Below are positions 1-12,401 of a DNA stretch of 64,000 nt, in pieces (the first letter of the stretch is position 1; each line of letters opens with the position of its first letter). Below the pieces are notes generated by a model. It worked only from the letters and a program-made list of their open reading frames with translations. It ran no database searches and was not told the DNA's origin. The stretch covers positions 2,480,001 through 2,544,000 of the forward strand of contig CM056573.1 of assembly GCA_029721435.1 (NCBI GenBank). The letters run 5' to 3'. The DNA is from Gymnothorax reevesii. Lineage: Eukaryota; Chordata; Actinopteri; Anguilliformes; Muraenidae. A program made the translations under genes and the position numbers.

Positions 1-2537
1 TTTATTTATTACACTGAAGGCGACCATTAGTAAGCCACAACATGCAAGCAGACATGGCAAACAAGTCAATTTTCATAAATGTAACTTTTGATCTTAAATA
101 CGCAAGCTCATCAGATGAAGAGGGAGAGGATAACGAGGGGCCAATTCCAACAGCTGAGATTCTCATGCGCGCCTCCATCACATCGCTAGATTTAAAAGAC
201 ATCGGGAGGAAAGCTGAAATTATTGATTTTTTTTTAAATCATCAAATTTATATTTTACTGGTTACACCTTGAACAAGAATGCACAGATCACTTTGAGCCA
301 GTCAGCAGGCGCTGAGGTGAGTCACGGTTGGGCTGTCCGTATGTCTGTGTTGAATAGCAGCGATGCTTTATCCAGCTTGTCCTCGTTGGGAACTATTTTC
401 ATCAGTAGAGTAAAGAGATAATGAGACTGGGCTCCAGCATTTCAACTGTAAATTAATCAGAATATGAAGTTTTTATAGACTGTAGAATACTGATCTCTTT
501 AATTTAAAGTTACTTAGATCCATATCCAGTGACCTCTATGAGAATTATGGTCATTTTTATTCATAGTCCCCCAATTATAGAGGACCAATAATAACTGTAA
601 TTTACAGTCAAGTTGTCCTCTTAAAGACTCAATTGGAGATTTTGAAGTCTGTACCTGTCAGGATAACCTGACCCCAGAGATCCATCCTGCTCCACCAGGC
701 CAGTATTGCGGCCATTTACAGTTACTATCAGTTTATCGCCCCCCTCAAAGATTCTCCAATTGAATAATTACTGCGTTAAAGGGGTGTAGTAAAGCTGCAC
801 TGGAAGGTCATGTGCTGACTGTGTGCTATAGAGTTGGATCTGTGCTGAGGTCCTAGTTGTAACACACTTGTCTCCTTCTACCTGGGGTTTTCGGTGACGA
901 GCCATTGGAGGAATAAAAGCCCTTTAGTAACTTTAAAATACACGATAACCCCAAACGGTTTCTTATTTACATTCCGTAATTAGCGTCTAAGACAGGAGGG
1001 AAACGGCACACACACCAGTGTTGGCGAGGTACTGACCACGGGTAAAATATTAATGTGAAGAACGGCAGATGCACACCCGTCACCGTGAGCCGTTAAAAAG
1101 GTTTCTAAGTAAGTATTCTTCAGGGTCTTAAAATCACCCCTAATTGTCCTGAGAAAGACTAATTTTGATGTTGGTAACTCTGTAAATAAGTTATATTTTA
1201 TTTTCTACAAATGTGTGACTACCCTTCTCAACATATAACTAGCAACCAAACATTAATTGCAAGTCCTAATCAGCATAACGGTTTACTAATTTGTTTGTAG
1301 CTGGCATTATTGTTCATTACTTTACAAATATTTTCAGGCATTTTCCATTTCACATCATAACTTAAACCATCAATATGTCTCTCGGAAGATTCTGAATTCC
1401 TGTAGCTCATGAAACGACACATATTTCTTAGCTATGTGCTAGTAAGCGTCACGGCTTTGTGCCGATGTTCATGATTTGATACGCTTAAGATTAAGTTTCT
1501 AGCATTAAACATTTTCTTAAAAAATTTCATAAAATTTCCATCATAAATTAAATAACACTGCTGAAAAAAATGCTATAACTGGAGGGGGAATTCAAAGTAA
1601 GTTATGAGTTAATTATTTGCACTATTGCCATGCTTCATATTGCATGTACTGCATTTACATAGTTAATGTAGCCTAATGATGATTCCTTAATCATTTCTTG
1701 ATTAATAATCGTGTAATAAATGCAGGTGTATGTGGGTCACGATAATTCAGTAAATTAATTGTTTGTTTGTTAATCAGGCAATCTTGAAAAGGAACAAACT
1801 GAGAGTAATTATGCATTAAAAGGAGAGACGCTTTCACACCTCTGATGATATGCCACAGAAAAGGCATTTGAGCCGAATCTCGCTGCCATTTAAAACTGCC
1901 ACATTATCAGTGATGACTATAGAGTCAATGACTATAGAGGAAGTAATTTATGGCAAAACCAGAATATAACGTACATCATGTCTGAAGGTTGAGCCAGTGC
2001 GTGATCATGGAGGGATTTTTTATCACGAGCAGTTCCTTTCTTTCTCAACACTTTTTTTTTTTAATTTCACAACTAAATGACCACTTTCCTCAAAATAATG
2101 TCACAAACACAATTTTTTTTAGTTTTATTAACCCATGGTTTGGCCCATGTCTCAGACTGAAAATTTATATGTCCCAACCGCATCCTCTACTTTCACTGGC
2201 ACAGTTCTAGTGACCATTTTTACGAAGTCTAATACTCCAAAAACACGGTGCTCTGAAATGTGGGGATTATGAATGGAAGTGGTGCTATTTTGGCATTTTG
2301 AGACCAATATTTTTGCAAATAACAAATCAAACCTGCACTATAACCATGTATAAACAGCTACAACTACTAGCAAAACATTGTGGAGTATGCCGCCAATTCA
2401 AGCAAATTTATATGCTTGTCCCAAACATTACAGAGCTCACAAGATTTGCAATTTAAAACTGCTCTTCACTGAAGCACTGACTTATGCATGCACATGCTCA
2501 GAAGTTTATCTTATGCAAGGTACAGAATGTATCTCTA

Positions 2538-2582
<45 letters not shown>

Positions 2583-4406
2583 TAGAAAAGCTTTTGTCAG
2601 AAGATTTTTTTTCCATTTACGGTAAAACCATGGGGTTCCACTTTATACTACAGAAAGATATTGGGTCTCATTATTTTTTGTTTGGTGAATCATTTCACGA
2701 CCATCTGGCCCAAAGGGAGATTAGTGAGCAACTAATTATTTGTTGAATCCTCAGCAGTAGAGAAGTGTCTTTATTTTTCTATACTTCCGACTGCTCCTCA
2801 TATCAACAGTTTCATCTCGTGGCTGCTTGAGAAGTTAAATACAGCCAGTTCATTCAGTGTTGTCCACCATTTGCAAGTAACGACATTCATGCTGCGACTT
2901 AAATGCTGCTGTTTGCACTGAGTTCGTCACTGCGAATCACTCAGTTCATCATTCTTACCAACACACAGCTTACTTTGCAATTCAGCAAAGCATTGCTCAG
3001 CATTCTCCAGTGTCTGGCTACAACCCCAGAGGTCAGGGGTCATCGAGCTTTCCACATCATGTTAAAAGTCTATAAAGCACATTATGCATGCATTATGATT
3101 CTATATGATGGCAGCAGTGTGGGAGGTTGTCTGAATGGGCAAAGCATTGCTATATTTCCGCTTGTTAGGATCATTGTCTCATTCTGGGCTCAGTATTACA
3201 GCCCAAGCAAATTCCTCCCCTGGGTTTTCATTTAGAAGCAATCAGTGACTATTTTTGGGTAAATTAGATGATTCAAGCACTAATTAGGCATGCATGTTAA
3301 AATAATAACTGACTATCAGTGACTGTGGGAGAAACTGAATATGATATTTTTTCTGCATGTCCCCAGTAAAATGGCAACAAATAAATGAGTGCATTAAATA
3401 ATTACTCAAAAAAGATGAAATGTTTGTTCCAGCAGTATTCTCACGCTGCATCAGTGTACATGTCAGCTCTTTAAAAAGTGTGTGCGTGCAGCCGTGTGTT
3501 TGTGTGTAAGAGTGTACGTGTGTGTTTATGGGCTGCTATATTTGCATCAGTGACGGCTGCTCGGCTGAAGTTCGAGGAGGATAAAAAAATCCCCTATAAC
3601 TAGCAAGTCATTGTAACTTTTTTTTTTCAATCATTTTCCTTTATTAACAAGTTCTGCCATGATTAGATTAATCTGTTGGCAATTAAACCTATGCAGTGCT
3701 GCAGTAATTAAATTGTGAATTCAGTTCAGAAAAATATTTTATTGACTTCACAAAAAAGACCAACTCTGTTCACTTCCACATGGGCTTTAGCACATCCTGT
3801 AAGCAGTCTATCAAACCTGAGCTTCGTAATTTTGTAAATTAGAAATAAACAAATTAATCAAAGATTAGCCACAAGTATTCACAACTGAAAAACATCAACT
3901 TTGATTAAGATGCAATTTTGCTTCAAAATAATGCATCTTATTTCCTGTGTTACCTCAACGGGGAGAACTGGGCACCCACAGAAAATTGAGTGTTTTCCAT
4001 GTTCATATAATTTAAATAAATTATTGAAAACAGGTCAAGACCGATCATTAGATTAACCCCCTTGTGCAGAATACAAAACTTTTCCTGCTGTGCTTGAAAC
4101 TATTTGAGCTTTATAACTCAGTATTTGTGTCGCAGAGATTTTTGAAAATTATCCCAGTGAAGCTAAACATTTGGAAATTCAACTAGAAAATTGTTTAGGA
4201 AGTAAATTTTGTAATTTACGGACGCCGGTGTCTTTGTCTGCAAAAAAGGGGTTAAAGGGAAGGTCCAGTCAGGTCGCCAACCGCCACTGATTAATATGTA
4301 CTTATGAGTGTGTACGTCAGTGTGTGTGTGAGTGCTCATGTGTAGATATCTTTCTGTGCCCATATAAGAGCATGTAATGAAGTACATGGTGCGGAGCTGG
4401 CGTTAC
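1..4406. other. rin3 intron or downstream DNA, no exon recognised
   Basis: This stretch lies downstream, in rin3 sense, of the large proline-rich exon. I looked for minus-strand exons that would continue the protein (VPS9 and Ras-association regions) and found none, so the following rin3 exons should be left of the window. The sequence is AT-rich and apart from a (GA)n tract has no clear mobile element. Short open frames here have no recognisable domain. Confidence 0.5.
2541..2578. repeat. (GA)n microsatellite
   Basis: About 19 uninterrupted GA dinucleotides in non-coding DNA. It creates a spurious poly-RE open frame on the plus strand. Confidence 0.95.
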
Positions 4407-5667
4407 CTAATTTCTCCTCCGGGTACAGCGCAGCCTCCTGCTGTGCGCGCAGCTCCGTGCTCTGGATCAGGTAACACTTCAGCTGGGTCAGCATCTGCCG
4501 AATCTCCTGCAGCATCTCTGTGCTGGAGTTGTGCTTAGGCATGGTCTCCATGGTGAAGGTCTGGTAGTCCTGCACCAGGTTCCCGAAGTACGAGTCCCGA
4601 TCCCTGGCCATCTCCACGATGCGCCGCTGCAGCTTCCAGTCAGCCTTCATGAACCTGGAGAAGACCTGCGGCAGGCTGACCATGGACAGCCTCTGTTTGG
4701 CCCGGTCCAGAATGACGGTGGGGCTTCGCCTCATGGTGGGCGTGGTGACTCCAGGTGGCTCTGCCTCCTCCTCTGTGCTGCTGTTGGAGCAGGAGTCGAG
4801 GCACAGGAGCGGGACCCCGCCCTCAGGAGAATGCAGGGAGGAGTCTGAACCCTTCAGGCTCTCGTAGGAGCGGGAAATAGGAGCAGGTGTGGAAGGTGCA
4901 GGTGCAGGTGCAGGTGCAGACGAGGGGGTCATGGCTGCCAGCGGATGTTGGACTTTCAGAGATGGTTTGGTTGAAGCAGCTATGGGGGGCTTTTTTCGGC
5001 GAGGTGGAGGGATGGGTGGGTTGGCCTTCGTGGGCACGAGGGTCCCTCCTGACCCTGAGTTCTTAACTCGATTCTCGGTCTCACCGGAAGTCGTTGCACT
5101 AAACGCTGGAGATTCTTTCTCAGAGCAGGGGGCCGACATGGTGGAAATTTCCACTCGCCGCTCCTCAAGCGGCCGAAGACGGCTCAGCGGCAGACTCGTA
5201 ATCTCTGAAATGCTCAGCAGCGGTTCTGCAAGAGATGGCTCTGCTCGCCGCGAGTCATGCTTCTGACCTGCTGCTCGACCACAGTCACTTCCTTCCTCTT
5301 TGGGTTCGCGTGTATCTGCCTCGTGTGGTGGTCCGGCCTTACTGGCCTGCCTTACTCTGGGCGATGGATTCCCATAGTGCGGCCCGCATGAGTGGTTCTG
5401 ACTGGGGGCGCTGAGGCTTTGGCTCCTGGACTTGTGTGGGGCTGCCGGGCTGGTGACACCTTTCAAATACTCTTCTGTAAGGATGGGGTTGACATACCAT
5501 AACCTGGCGCTTTCGTCACCCGGTTTGAGCTCGTGGCCTGACACCGCCGCGTGATGACTGTCAAAGCTATTGTTCAGGGAGGAACCCCAAAAATCTGCAG
5601 GTTTGGGACAAAGAGAGGACACGGGACTATTTGCATGTGACACCACTGCAGAGGAAACTTCCTCTTC
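4407..5667 (-). CDS. rin3: rin3 large exon: proline-rich region and RIN-homology start
   Basis: This internal exon of about 420 codons encodes the middle of Ras and Rab interactor 3, an endosomal Rab5 guanine-nucleotide exchange factor. The 5' border is CTGCAG before GAA GAG GAA, which keeps phase 0 with the preceding 34-nt exon; a second AG lies 22 nt further in. The 3' donor is AG|GTAACG, leaving phase 1. Landmarks in order: FWGSSLN just after the SH2 domain, then RLWYVNPI (human RIN3 has the similar RLWFVNPI), a serine/proline-rich stretch, an SH3-ligand-like PIPPPRRKKPP, an alanine-proline run coded by a GGTGCA repeat, an acidic SSTEEEAE, and the conserved block with SYFGNLVQDYQ, SSTEMLQEIRQM and LIQSTEL that opens the RIN-homology region. 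The catalytic VPS9 domain is not in the window. RIN3 is preferred over RIN1/2 because of the WYVNPI motif and the slc24a4 neighbour. Confidence 0.92.
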
Positions 5668-5689
5668 CTGCAGAGGCTTTAGAAGCGAG

Positions 5690-6030
5690 GCCTACGCTTT
5701 GACCCTATCATCATCAGCACTCTGAGTTTAAGGCCAACGATTAAACAATATCATCACGAGCACTCAGACTGAATTTAAGGCCTACGCTTAAACAGTATCA
5801 TCACCTGCACTCAGGCTGAGTTTAAGGCCTATGCTTAAACCATACCTACACTCTGAGATTAAGGCCTATGCTTAAACCATACCTGCACTCTGAGATTAAG
5901 GCCTATGCTTAAACCATACCTGCACTCTGAGTTTAAGGCCTACGCTTAAACCATATCATTACCTGCACTCTGAGTTTAAAGCCTACGCTTAAACAATATC
6001 ATCACTTGCACTCAGGCTGAGTTTAAGGCT
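5690..6030. repeat. 37-45 bp minisatellite beside the rin3 exon
   Basis: About eight diverged units share GGCCTACGCTTAAAC followed by an optional ATCATCAC and CTGCACTCTGAG. Units with the insert are about 44 bp and those without are 37 bp. The array begins about 23 bp intron-side of the acceptor of the large rin3 exon. Read in rin3 sense, most units carry GTGCAG|GTATGG or GTGCAG|GTGATG, which resemble 5' splice sites. Confidence 0.85.
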
Positions 6031-6499
6031 GTGCCCGTTGTTTTCAGTTCCTATTTCTACAGGAATCACACAATTTAAGTTTTTGTTTGTCTGCATTCAG
6101 AGGTTCACAACTTTTATTTTTGGACTTGACAGAACGTTTCTGACAGAACAGGATTGTAAAGAATTGGTTAGTTGCTCACTGTCAAACAGAGTAACAGAAA
6201 GATTACGAAGACACTATAGAGGGTGTGAGGATAGAGCCATTACATTCTGGACTCAACCAGAGAAGATGAGAAACGAATTAAGCACTTGAGGGAAATCAGA
6301 TCCCCCAGTATTTTCTAAAATGGAAGAACTTTAATTCTCAAAGCTTCCAGAAGAGTCGAGTGACCAATCTGGTGCAGAAATCAGTATCTAATAAGCACGG
6401 AAAGGAACATGATATGCTTTGCAGTGCTGTGTGTTTCACTTAACATGACACCTCGATAACTGCTGATGCTCTCTGTGCAAGGGTACAGAATGGGACAGA

Positions 6500-7040
6500 T
6501 CTACACTTTATTAGGAACACAATGCTAATACTGAGAGGGACCTCTCTTTGCTCTTCATTCCTTTATAAAATTGATTCCTCAAGATGCTGGAAAAGTTGCT
6601 TTGACATTCTGGTCCATGTTGACATTTTGTTAGCATCAGATTCATACAGCTAATCTCCTGTTCCATCACATTTCAAAGCTGCTGTAGTGTTTTCTGATCC
6701 AGTGACTGAGGAGGTCACACAGAGGTCATTTGTGTTTATTGTGTTGTGTGTTGTGCGCGCTTCAATACTTTTCTGCTCAGCACAGTTGTAAAAAGAGGTT
6801 ATCTGAGTTAGCATAACCTTTTTGTCAGTATGAAGTAGCCTGGCTATTTTCCTCTGAACTATCCCATCTACAAAGCATTTCCATCCTCACTACTGTCGCT
6901 CGCCCTCTATTTTTTTTTTTTTTTTTGTTGCTTTTTACAGCTTTTTCTGTAAATTCTGGGTACTGCAGTGGTTGAAATCTGAGGATTAGCTGTTTCTAAA
7001 ATGCTAAAACTAGCTTGTCTGGCTACAGAAAGCATGCCAT
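6500..7040. mobile_element. degenerate dispersed fish repeat, probably DNA-transposon derived
   Basis: The stretch starts with CACTTTATTAGGAACAC and later shows TTCTGGTCCATGTTGACAT, GTTCCATCACATTTCAAAG and a far end near ATGCTAAAACTAGCTTGTCTGGC. From memory this order matches a very common interspersed repeat of fish genomes that begins TACACTTTATTAGGTACACC. The copy is old and partly scrambled, with a poly-T run inside. Class and termini were not established. Confidence 0.5.
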
Positions 7041-7974
7041 GGTGAATGCCGCTAAGAAGATTTTTTTTTTCTCATTGTGATGTTTGATGAGGCGTTCAGA
7101 AGCTTCTTATCTGAATTTGCGTGATCATGCGCGTTGCACTGCTGCCACGTGATTGGCCAATTGGATAAATACAAGAATAAGCAGATGTACGATCAGCCCT
7201 AATAAAATGCCCAGTGAGTCTATATCCGTCATGAGGGGGAAAAAAACAGCCAATTCAGACAGACTGACTCAGAGAAATACAAATCAATTCATACTAGATA
7301 GGCAGCTAAACTAATGATATCGAAAAAAAGACAGAGAAAAAATAATTGTTGAGGGTAAAAATATTTACCGAATTGAGCAATTTTCAATTACTATCAGACA
7401 AAGAAAAACATGGACATGAAGCTCTGGGTTTAAGTGTATCAGGAAAAGACAGCAGGTCCTCACAAACTCACAGCATTACAAAATAATGCTGCAGTCACTA
7501 ACAATAAACTAGAAATCTTTTCATTTTCCATCAACTTCTGCCAAACTGCTTGTCTGTACAACCGTTCTGCACAAAGTTTGATATACATTAACTGGCTTTT
7601 ACCTTATTTTTCTGGGCGATCATTGTCTGGGAGAGCTCTTCTTCATGAGTGCAGGAACGAAAGCGCAATAATAAAATACAGCTGACATGGCGATCAAGGG
7701 AAGGAAGCTCCACAAAGGCTGTGTCAACACCATCAGGATTGCATAACTCAAACTGTCAACTTGCTTTATGCCATCGGAGAGACTCATGGAGAGGAGCAGC
7801 AGTAGAACATTAATTATACCCCTCGACTTTGGGACGAAAGCGCAGCTCCCTGTGAGTTCTCTTAATTCAGAGCATGGGCATTCTGCCCCTCCACCCACAT
7901 ATAACACACTTCTCTCCCAAATTTTGTATCCTGGAGACTGTGATGGGGACCCTGTGTGGTAGAGGAACACCTTT

Positions 7975-8215
7975 CTAAAAAGTCGACATGGTCAACGAAA
8001 TCCCCCGTCAATCGTGTGCTTCTTATTTTCAAACTCCATCAAGGCCTTTATGGTCTGAAGCTACACACCATATTTGGTTGTCCTATCTGTAATAGTTTCG
8101 GAGAAAAGTTGTCCCCTTTCTCTCGGAGGGACGGACGGACGCACGCACGCACACAGGCACGGACGGAGGTCAAACCTATATCCTCCTCCCACTTCGTGTT
8201 GGCGGGGGATAATAA
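7975..8215 (-). repeat. foldback dispersed repeat, copy 1
   Basis: This copy is the reverse complement of 16,205-16,455. Shared landmarks are GTCGACATGGTCAAC, CATGATTG-type AATCGTGTGCTTCTTATT, TTTATGGTCTGAAGC, a GGACGGACG/GCACGCACG proto-microsatellite, and an end that folds back on itself (TATCC...GGGGGATA around CACTTCGTG). The hairpin end lies at about 8,180-8,214. It is non-coding and sits in a rin3 intron. Confidence 0.8.
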
Positions 8216-8254
8216 AATACTAATATTAATATCTCGTTATAGTACAGTCATTAA

Positions 8255-8455
8255 CCCTTAGAGCACTGAAATAATAATATTAATAATATTATTACATATA
8301 TAAATTTAATTATCTTGTGCTGTTGAAAACCTATCATGAAAACCTCCCCCGCGGGAGGTCTTTTAAACAAGTCGCCGCATGATAAGTTTTCAACAGATTT
8401 GATTTTAATATCTTGCATCATCGAGCAATAATAGTTGCATTTAGGGCTCTAAGGG
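8255..8455. mobile_element. piggyBac-like MITE, 201 bp
   Basis: The termini are exact inverted repeats, CCCTTAGAGC at the left and GCTCTAAGGG at the right. The left flank is TTAA, the target of piggyBac elements, and the right flank is TTCG, two substitutions from TTAA. Inside is a second inverted repeat, TGTTGAAAACCTATCATG against CATGATAAGTTTTCAACA, around a GC-rich hairpin. It has no coding capacity. A second copy of the same family is at 55,556-57,075. Family assignment rests on the TTAA/CCCT ends and is inference. Confidence 0.6.
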
Positions 8456-8822
8456 TTCGAGATTTTGAAGTACATCTGTGACGGGCTGTCGGATTTTGCT
8501 GAACACTTTATTTACCTGTCAGTATTATCCCACTGACCAACCAGCTCATGTTCAAATGAGCTCTCAACAGTTTATCTTCCAACCCTTAATAAAAAATCTT
8601 GACCTAAATAGAAGTCAAAGTGCCTTTTAACAAGTGAAAATCATAGTTTATTCTATAAATTTTACAACTCTGCATGGCTGTTTCCATCCATAATTTTAAA
8701 TATTTGAAAAAAGGAAGTCACTTGACGTTTTGCGCAATTTCACAGTGAAATACACATATGAAGAGTTCCATCGCAAAACGAGAAATGCGCCAAATTCAAA
8801 ATGTTCTAGAAGTGATATTATA

Positions 8823-10286
8823 ACCCCAATTCCTAAATAATGGGACAAAGTGTAAATTGTGAATAAAATCAAAACACAATGACTTCAAATCACACCAGTC
8901 AGTATTTTATTCACAATAGAACAGAGATAACACAGCAAATGTTGAAACTGAGAAATTTTACAATTGTATCCACAAAATTAGCTTATTTCAAATTTGATAG
9001 TTGCTACAGGTCTCAAAAAAGTTGGGACAGGGGCATGTTTACCATGGTGTAGCATCCCCTCTTCTTTTTAACACAGAGTGGAGGCGTCTGGGCTTTGAGG
9101 AGACAAGTTTCTTAAGTTAAGCCATTGGAATTTGATCCCACTCTTGTTTAATACAGGCTTCCAGCTGCTGGAGAGTTTTGGGTCTCCTTTGACAGACTTT
9201 TTGTTTAATTATGCGCCAATCGGTGAAAGATCAGAACAGCAGGCAGGCCAGTTCAGCACACGGACTCTTCTACTACGAAGCCATGCTGTTGTAATAGCTG
9301 CAGTATGTGGTTTTGCATTGTCTTGCTGAAATACACAAGGCCTTCCCTGGAATAGATAGGTAATCTGAAGGGGAACATATGTTGCTCTAAAACCTTTCAT
9401 ATACCTTTCAGCATTCATGGTGCTTTTGAAAACATGCAAGTGTCCCACACCATATGCACTAATGCATCCCCATACCATCAGAGATGCTGGCTTTTGAACT
9501 GAACGCTGATAACAGGAGGGGTGGTCTTTCTCCTCTTTAGCCCAGAGGACACAACCCATGATTTCCAACAAGAATGTCAAATTTGGACTCATCTGACCAC
9601 AGGACACTTTGCTACAGTCCATTTTAAATGAGCCTTGCCCCACAGAACACAGCGGTGCTTCTGGATCATGCTCAACAATGGCTTCCTTTTTGCATGATAG
9701 AGTTTTAGGTGGCATCTGTGGATGGCACTGCGGACTATGTTAAAAAACTGTTGTTTCTTTAAGTATTCCTGGGCCCATTTAGGAATGTCAATGACAGAAT
9801 CATGCCGGTGAGTGATGCAGTGGCGTCTGAGGGCCCGAAGATCACTGGCATCCAGTAAAGGTGTTCGGCCTTGTCCCTTACGCACAGAGATTTTCCTCTG
9901 AATCTTTTGATGATTTTCTGCACTATCGATGATGAGACCTTCAAAGCCTTTGTAATTTGACGTTGAGGAACATTGTTTTTAAAGTATTCCACAATTTTTT
10001 TTTACACAAGCCTTCACAGGTTGGAGAGCCTCTGGGCATCTTTACTTCTGAGAGACTCAGCCTCTCTAAGACATCCCTTTTATAGCCAATCATGTTACAC
10101 ACCTGATGCCAGTTAACTTAATTACTTGCTAATGTTCTTCAGCTGACTCTCATATATAAATGGCTTTGTCAGCCCTTTTTTTGCCTGTGTCCCAACTTTT
10201 TTGAGTCCTGTTGCAACAAAAAAAATTGAAATAAGCTCATTTTGTGGATAGAGATGTAAAATGTCTGAGTTTCAATTATCCATTTT
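8823..10286 (-). mobile_element. Tc1-like transposon copy 1, defective
   Basis: The left end (ACCCCAATTCC...GGGACAAAGTGTAAATTGTGAATAAAAT) matches the termini of the element at 26,572. The transposase is antisense and broken by frameshifts between about 9,209 and 9,992. Readable pieces include a helix-turn-helix-like start (QRQITKALKVSSSIVQKIIKR), [12 protein letters not shown], and the second catalytic Asp in FQQDNAKPH. The sequence stops at CSDLSPIGA, where the conserved IEN with the third acidic residue is expected, so that end is degraded. The high-coordinate end lacks a recognisable terminus and fades near 10,286. Product inactive. Confidence 0.88.
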
Positions 10287-10391
10287 GGTTCAAATGGCGA
10301 TTTAACCCCTTATTTCACTATGCTGAAACTACCATTTTTTTTTTTTTTTTTTTTTGCTAAGTGAGACATATCCATTTAATTTTTTGGCAAA

Positions 10392-10419
10392 ATGAGACAT
10401 ATTTATGGATATGTCTCAT
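10392..10419. repeat. perfect short inverted repeat
   Basis: ATGAGACATAT and ATATGTCTCAT form 11-bp arms around a 6-nt loop. Related GAGACATATCC motifs occur about 35 bp to the left. It may be a remnant of a MITE next to the Tc1 copy; no termini were found. Confidence 0.6.
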
Positions 10420-10729
10420 CTTGTTAAAAAAAAAAAAGGTTCAAACTATTTTAATGCATTACCAGTACCAAATAATCAATGTGATGCTAGATTTCTATTT
10501 TCTGGTGAAATATGTTTGGTAAGTCAAGAACAAGACTGAGGAAAAAAAAAAAAAAAAACTGGTTTTCCTGAAAACTTTTTGCCTGGAAGAAAAAAGGCCT
10601 TTTTCTCAAAACAGCAAAAAATGGATGTGTCTCGTTTAGCTTGTAACTTCACATATAAAAATACCAAAATACCATTTCATAAAATCATTATTGACATAAG
10701 CTTTTATATGCAGTTTATCCAAAATTGCA

Positions 10730-10735
<6 letters not shown>

Positions 10736-10809
<74 letters not shown>
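10736..10809. repeat. (TA)n microsatellite
   Basis: About 36 TA dinucleotides with almost no interruption. The alternating Tyr-Ile frames across it on both strands are artefacts of the repeat. Confidence 0.97.
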
Positions 10810-10813
<4 letters not shown>

Positions 10814-11170
10814 ACACAGCATACAGCAACTATCAAGTATTTACTTTGGCCAGCGAACACCTTAAAGAGTTAGAATTTCTTTTTTTTTGTCAGTGAGTCC
10901 CCCAGTTTGGAGAAGCAGGTGATGTACTGCCCTGGCTGGCAGTAAAATGTATTTTAGCAATCTAATTAGCCACACCAAATACAATCATTATCAGTTTAAG
11001 TGTGCACTATATTCACAATATTGTAATTGTTTTACTTTTGTACCTCACCATAAAAGGGCCCAATGACTAAGGCTACATTTTCTCAACCATTGAACTTAAG
11101 TATTCATATTCCTTATATGTTGCGTGTTTGTAAAATTTTTCTCTAACTGTTATTTCAAGGAGAAAAATGA

Positions 11171-11515
11171 TCATAAATTGAATGAGGGGAGAGAGAACTG
11201 TGTATAGAGCTGCGGGATCTCATCGACCTTATGAGTCCGATTTAAGCACCTTAGCTGCTTGGATATTGGCTGTTTGCACAAAGCGACGGTTGAGTACCTA
11301 AACAGAGTCACGACACGCTGCCCTTTCATTCTACTCACGAACTTGACTTGACTTACTGGCATTTGAATCTCTCTGTGTTCTTATTCTATCCATATTTTTA
11401 TTGTATTTTATTGTATTTATTCTTTTCTCTATGTAAATGCCCGTGAAGCACTTTGTGACCCTGTCTATGAAAGGTTTTATATAAATAAACTTCACTTACT
11501 TACTTATAAGTTTTT
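11171..11515 (+). mobile_element. LINE 3' end fragment
   Basis: The segment closes with TGAAGCACTTTGTGACCCTG, GAAAGGTTTTATATAAATAAAC and a TTACTTACTTA tail. This is the layout of 3' ends of fish L2/Rex-like LINEs (AAGCACTTTGTGA ... GTGCTATATAAATAAA). No reverse-transcriptase codons remain. Subfamily not assigned. Confidence 0.5.
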
Positions 11516-12029
11516 CTCAATGGAAATCCACGGGATTCTTTTGTTGTTTTCTCAGAAGGGAAAAGTAATAATTTCAGGTGAAAATTGGTGACCCAGCTGG
11601 CGATGGAAACAATAAGCAGAAATATTCACACAGGAGTAAAGAGAAAATGGAAGAACTGGCTGATTCTCTCTCTCCTATAAAAGCACTCTGCGGTATTTCA
11701 GGCAGTTTCTCTCTGTGAGCCGACAGAGCAGGGCTGCTGAGAGCAGCCACTAATGCACCAGGAGTAATTAGCCCTGGCTAAATTCAACCATGGAAACGTT
11801 TTTGGACACGTCAGATACATCACCGCTTGTTATCACATGATAAAAAGCTATTGTACAAAACCATGTGAACAAAATCCATGTGTTCTCAACTAGTGATTTC
11901 CTCAGCTATCCTGATGTGGTCCTGATCCAGTTCTGCTCCATCCCTGCCATGCCACTTCCTGGGGCTACAGATACCATCACTCAGATGCTTTAATGAGTTT
12001 TAATGGACGTAAATTGAACTTCATTAATT

Positions 12030-12265
12030 AGCTCGCCAGCAGAGGATGGGCTTCCCCACTATAGCCTGGTTCCTCCTGAGATCTCTTCCCACTGGGGAGT
12101 TTGAGGATTTTTCTCCGCATTGGGAGTTTTTTGCCTCCTCTGCTATAGTGGGGATGAGGCTGATCACTGCCGCTTTTTTGCTCTGTGAAGCGTCTTTCTG
12201 ACAGTCTGTCTGTGAAAAGCATGATACTAATAAAACTGGATTGAATTGTTTTGTAGAAGTGGACA
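12030..12265 (+). mobile_element. LINE/SINE 3' end fragment
   Basis: Contains CCTCCTGAGATCTCTTCCC, GAGGATTTTTCTCCGC, GTGAAGCGTCTTTCTGACAG and a terminal AATAAAACTGGATTGAATTG. I recognise this order as a common fish repeat tail ending in AATAAAATTGAATTGAATTG. It is non-coding and lies about 140 bp from the rin3 34-nt exon. Confidence 0.55.
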
Positions 12266-12401
12266 AGCAAGCTAAATAAACGATAAACCATTACTAACTG
12301 GTTCAGCAAACCCCCCACCTTCCCCCAGCCAGCACACACTTACTCGAGCCCAGGCTTGCGATAATATCCATGTCTTCATATTTGTTCGCCTGGATTATCA
12401 C

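Noticed and set aside
1..272. Overlapping frames at the left edge with SSSDEEGED
   Set aside because: Short, antisense to each other and without a recognisable family; may be an old transposon but cannot be supported.
4531..5266. Plus-strand frames of 82-125 codons across the rin3 exon
   Set aside because: Antisense shadows of a GC-rich coding exon whose minus-strand product is clearly RIN3.
7620..7970. 116-codon minus-strand frame with hydrophobic segments
   Set aside because: No match to the expected rin3 sequence, no matching splice phases, and it runs toward a dispersed repeat.
10579..10896. Frames with long Tyr-Ile runs
   Set aside because: Translation of a (TA)n microsatellite.
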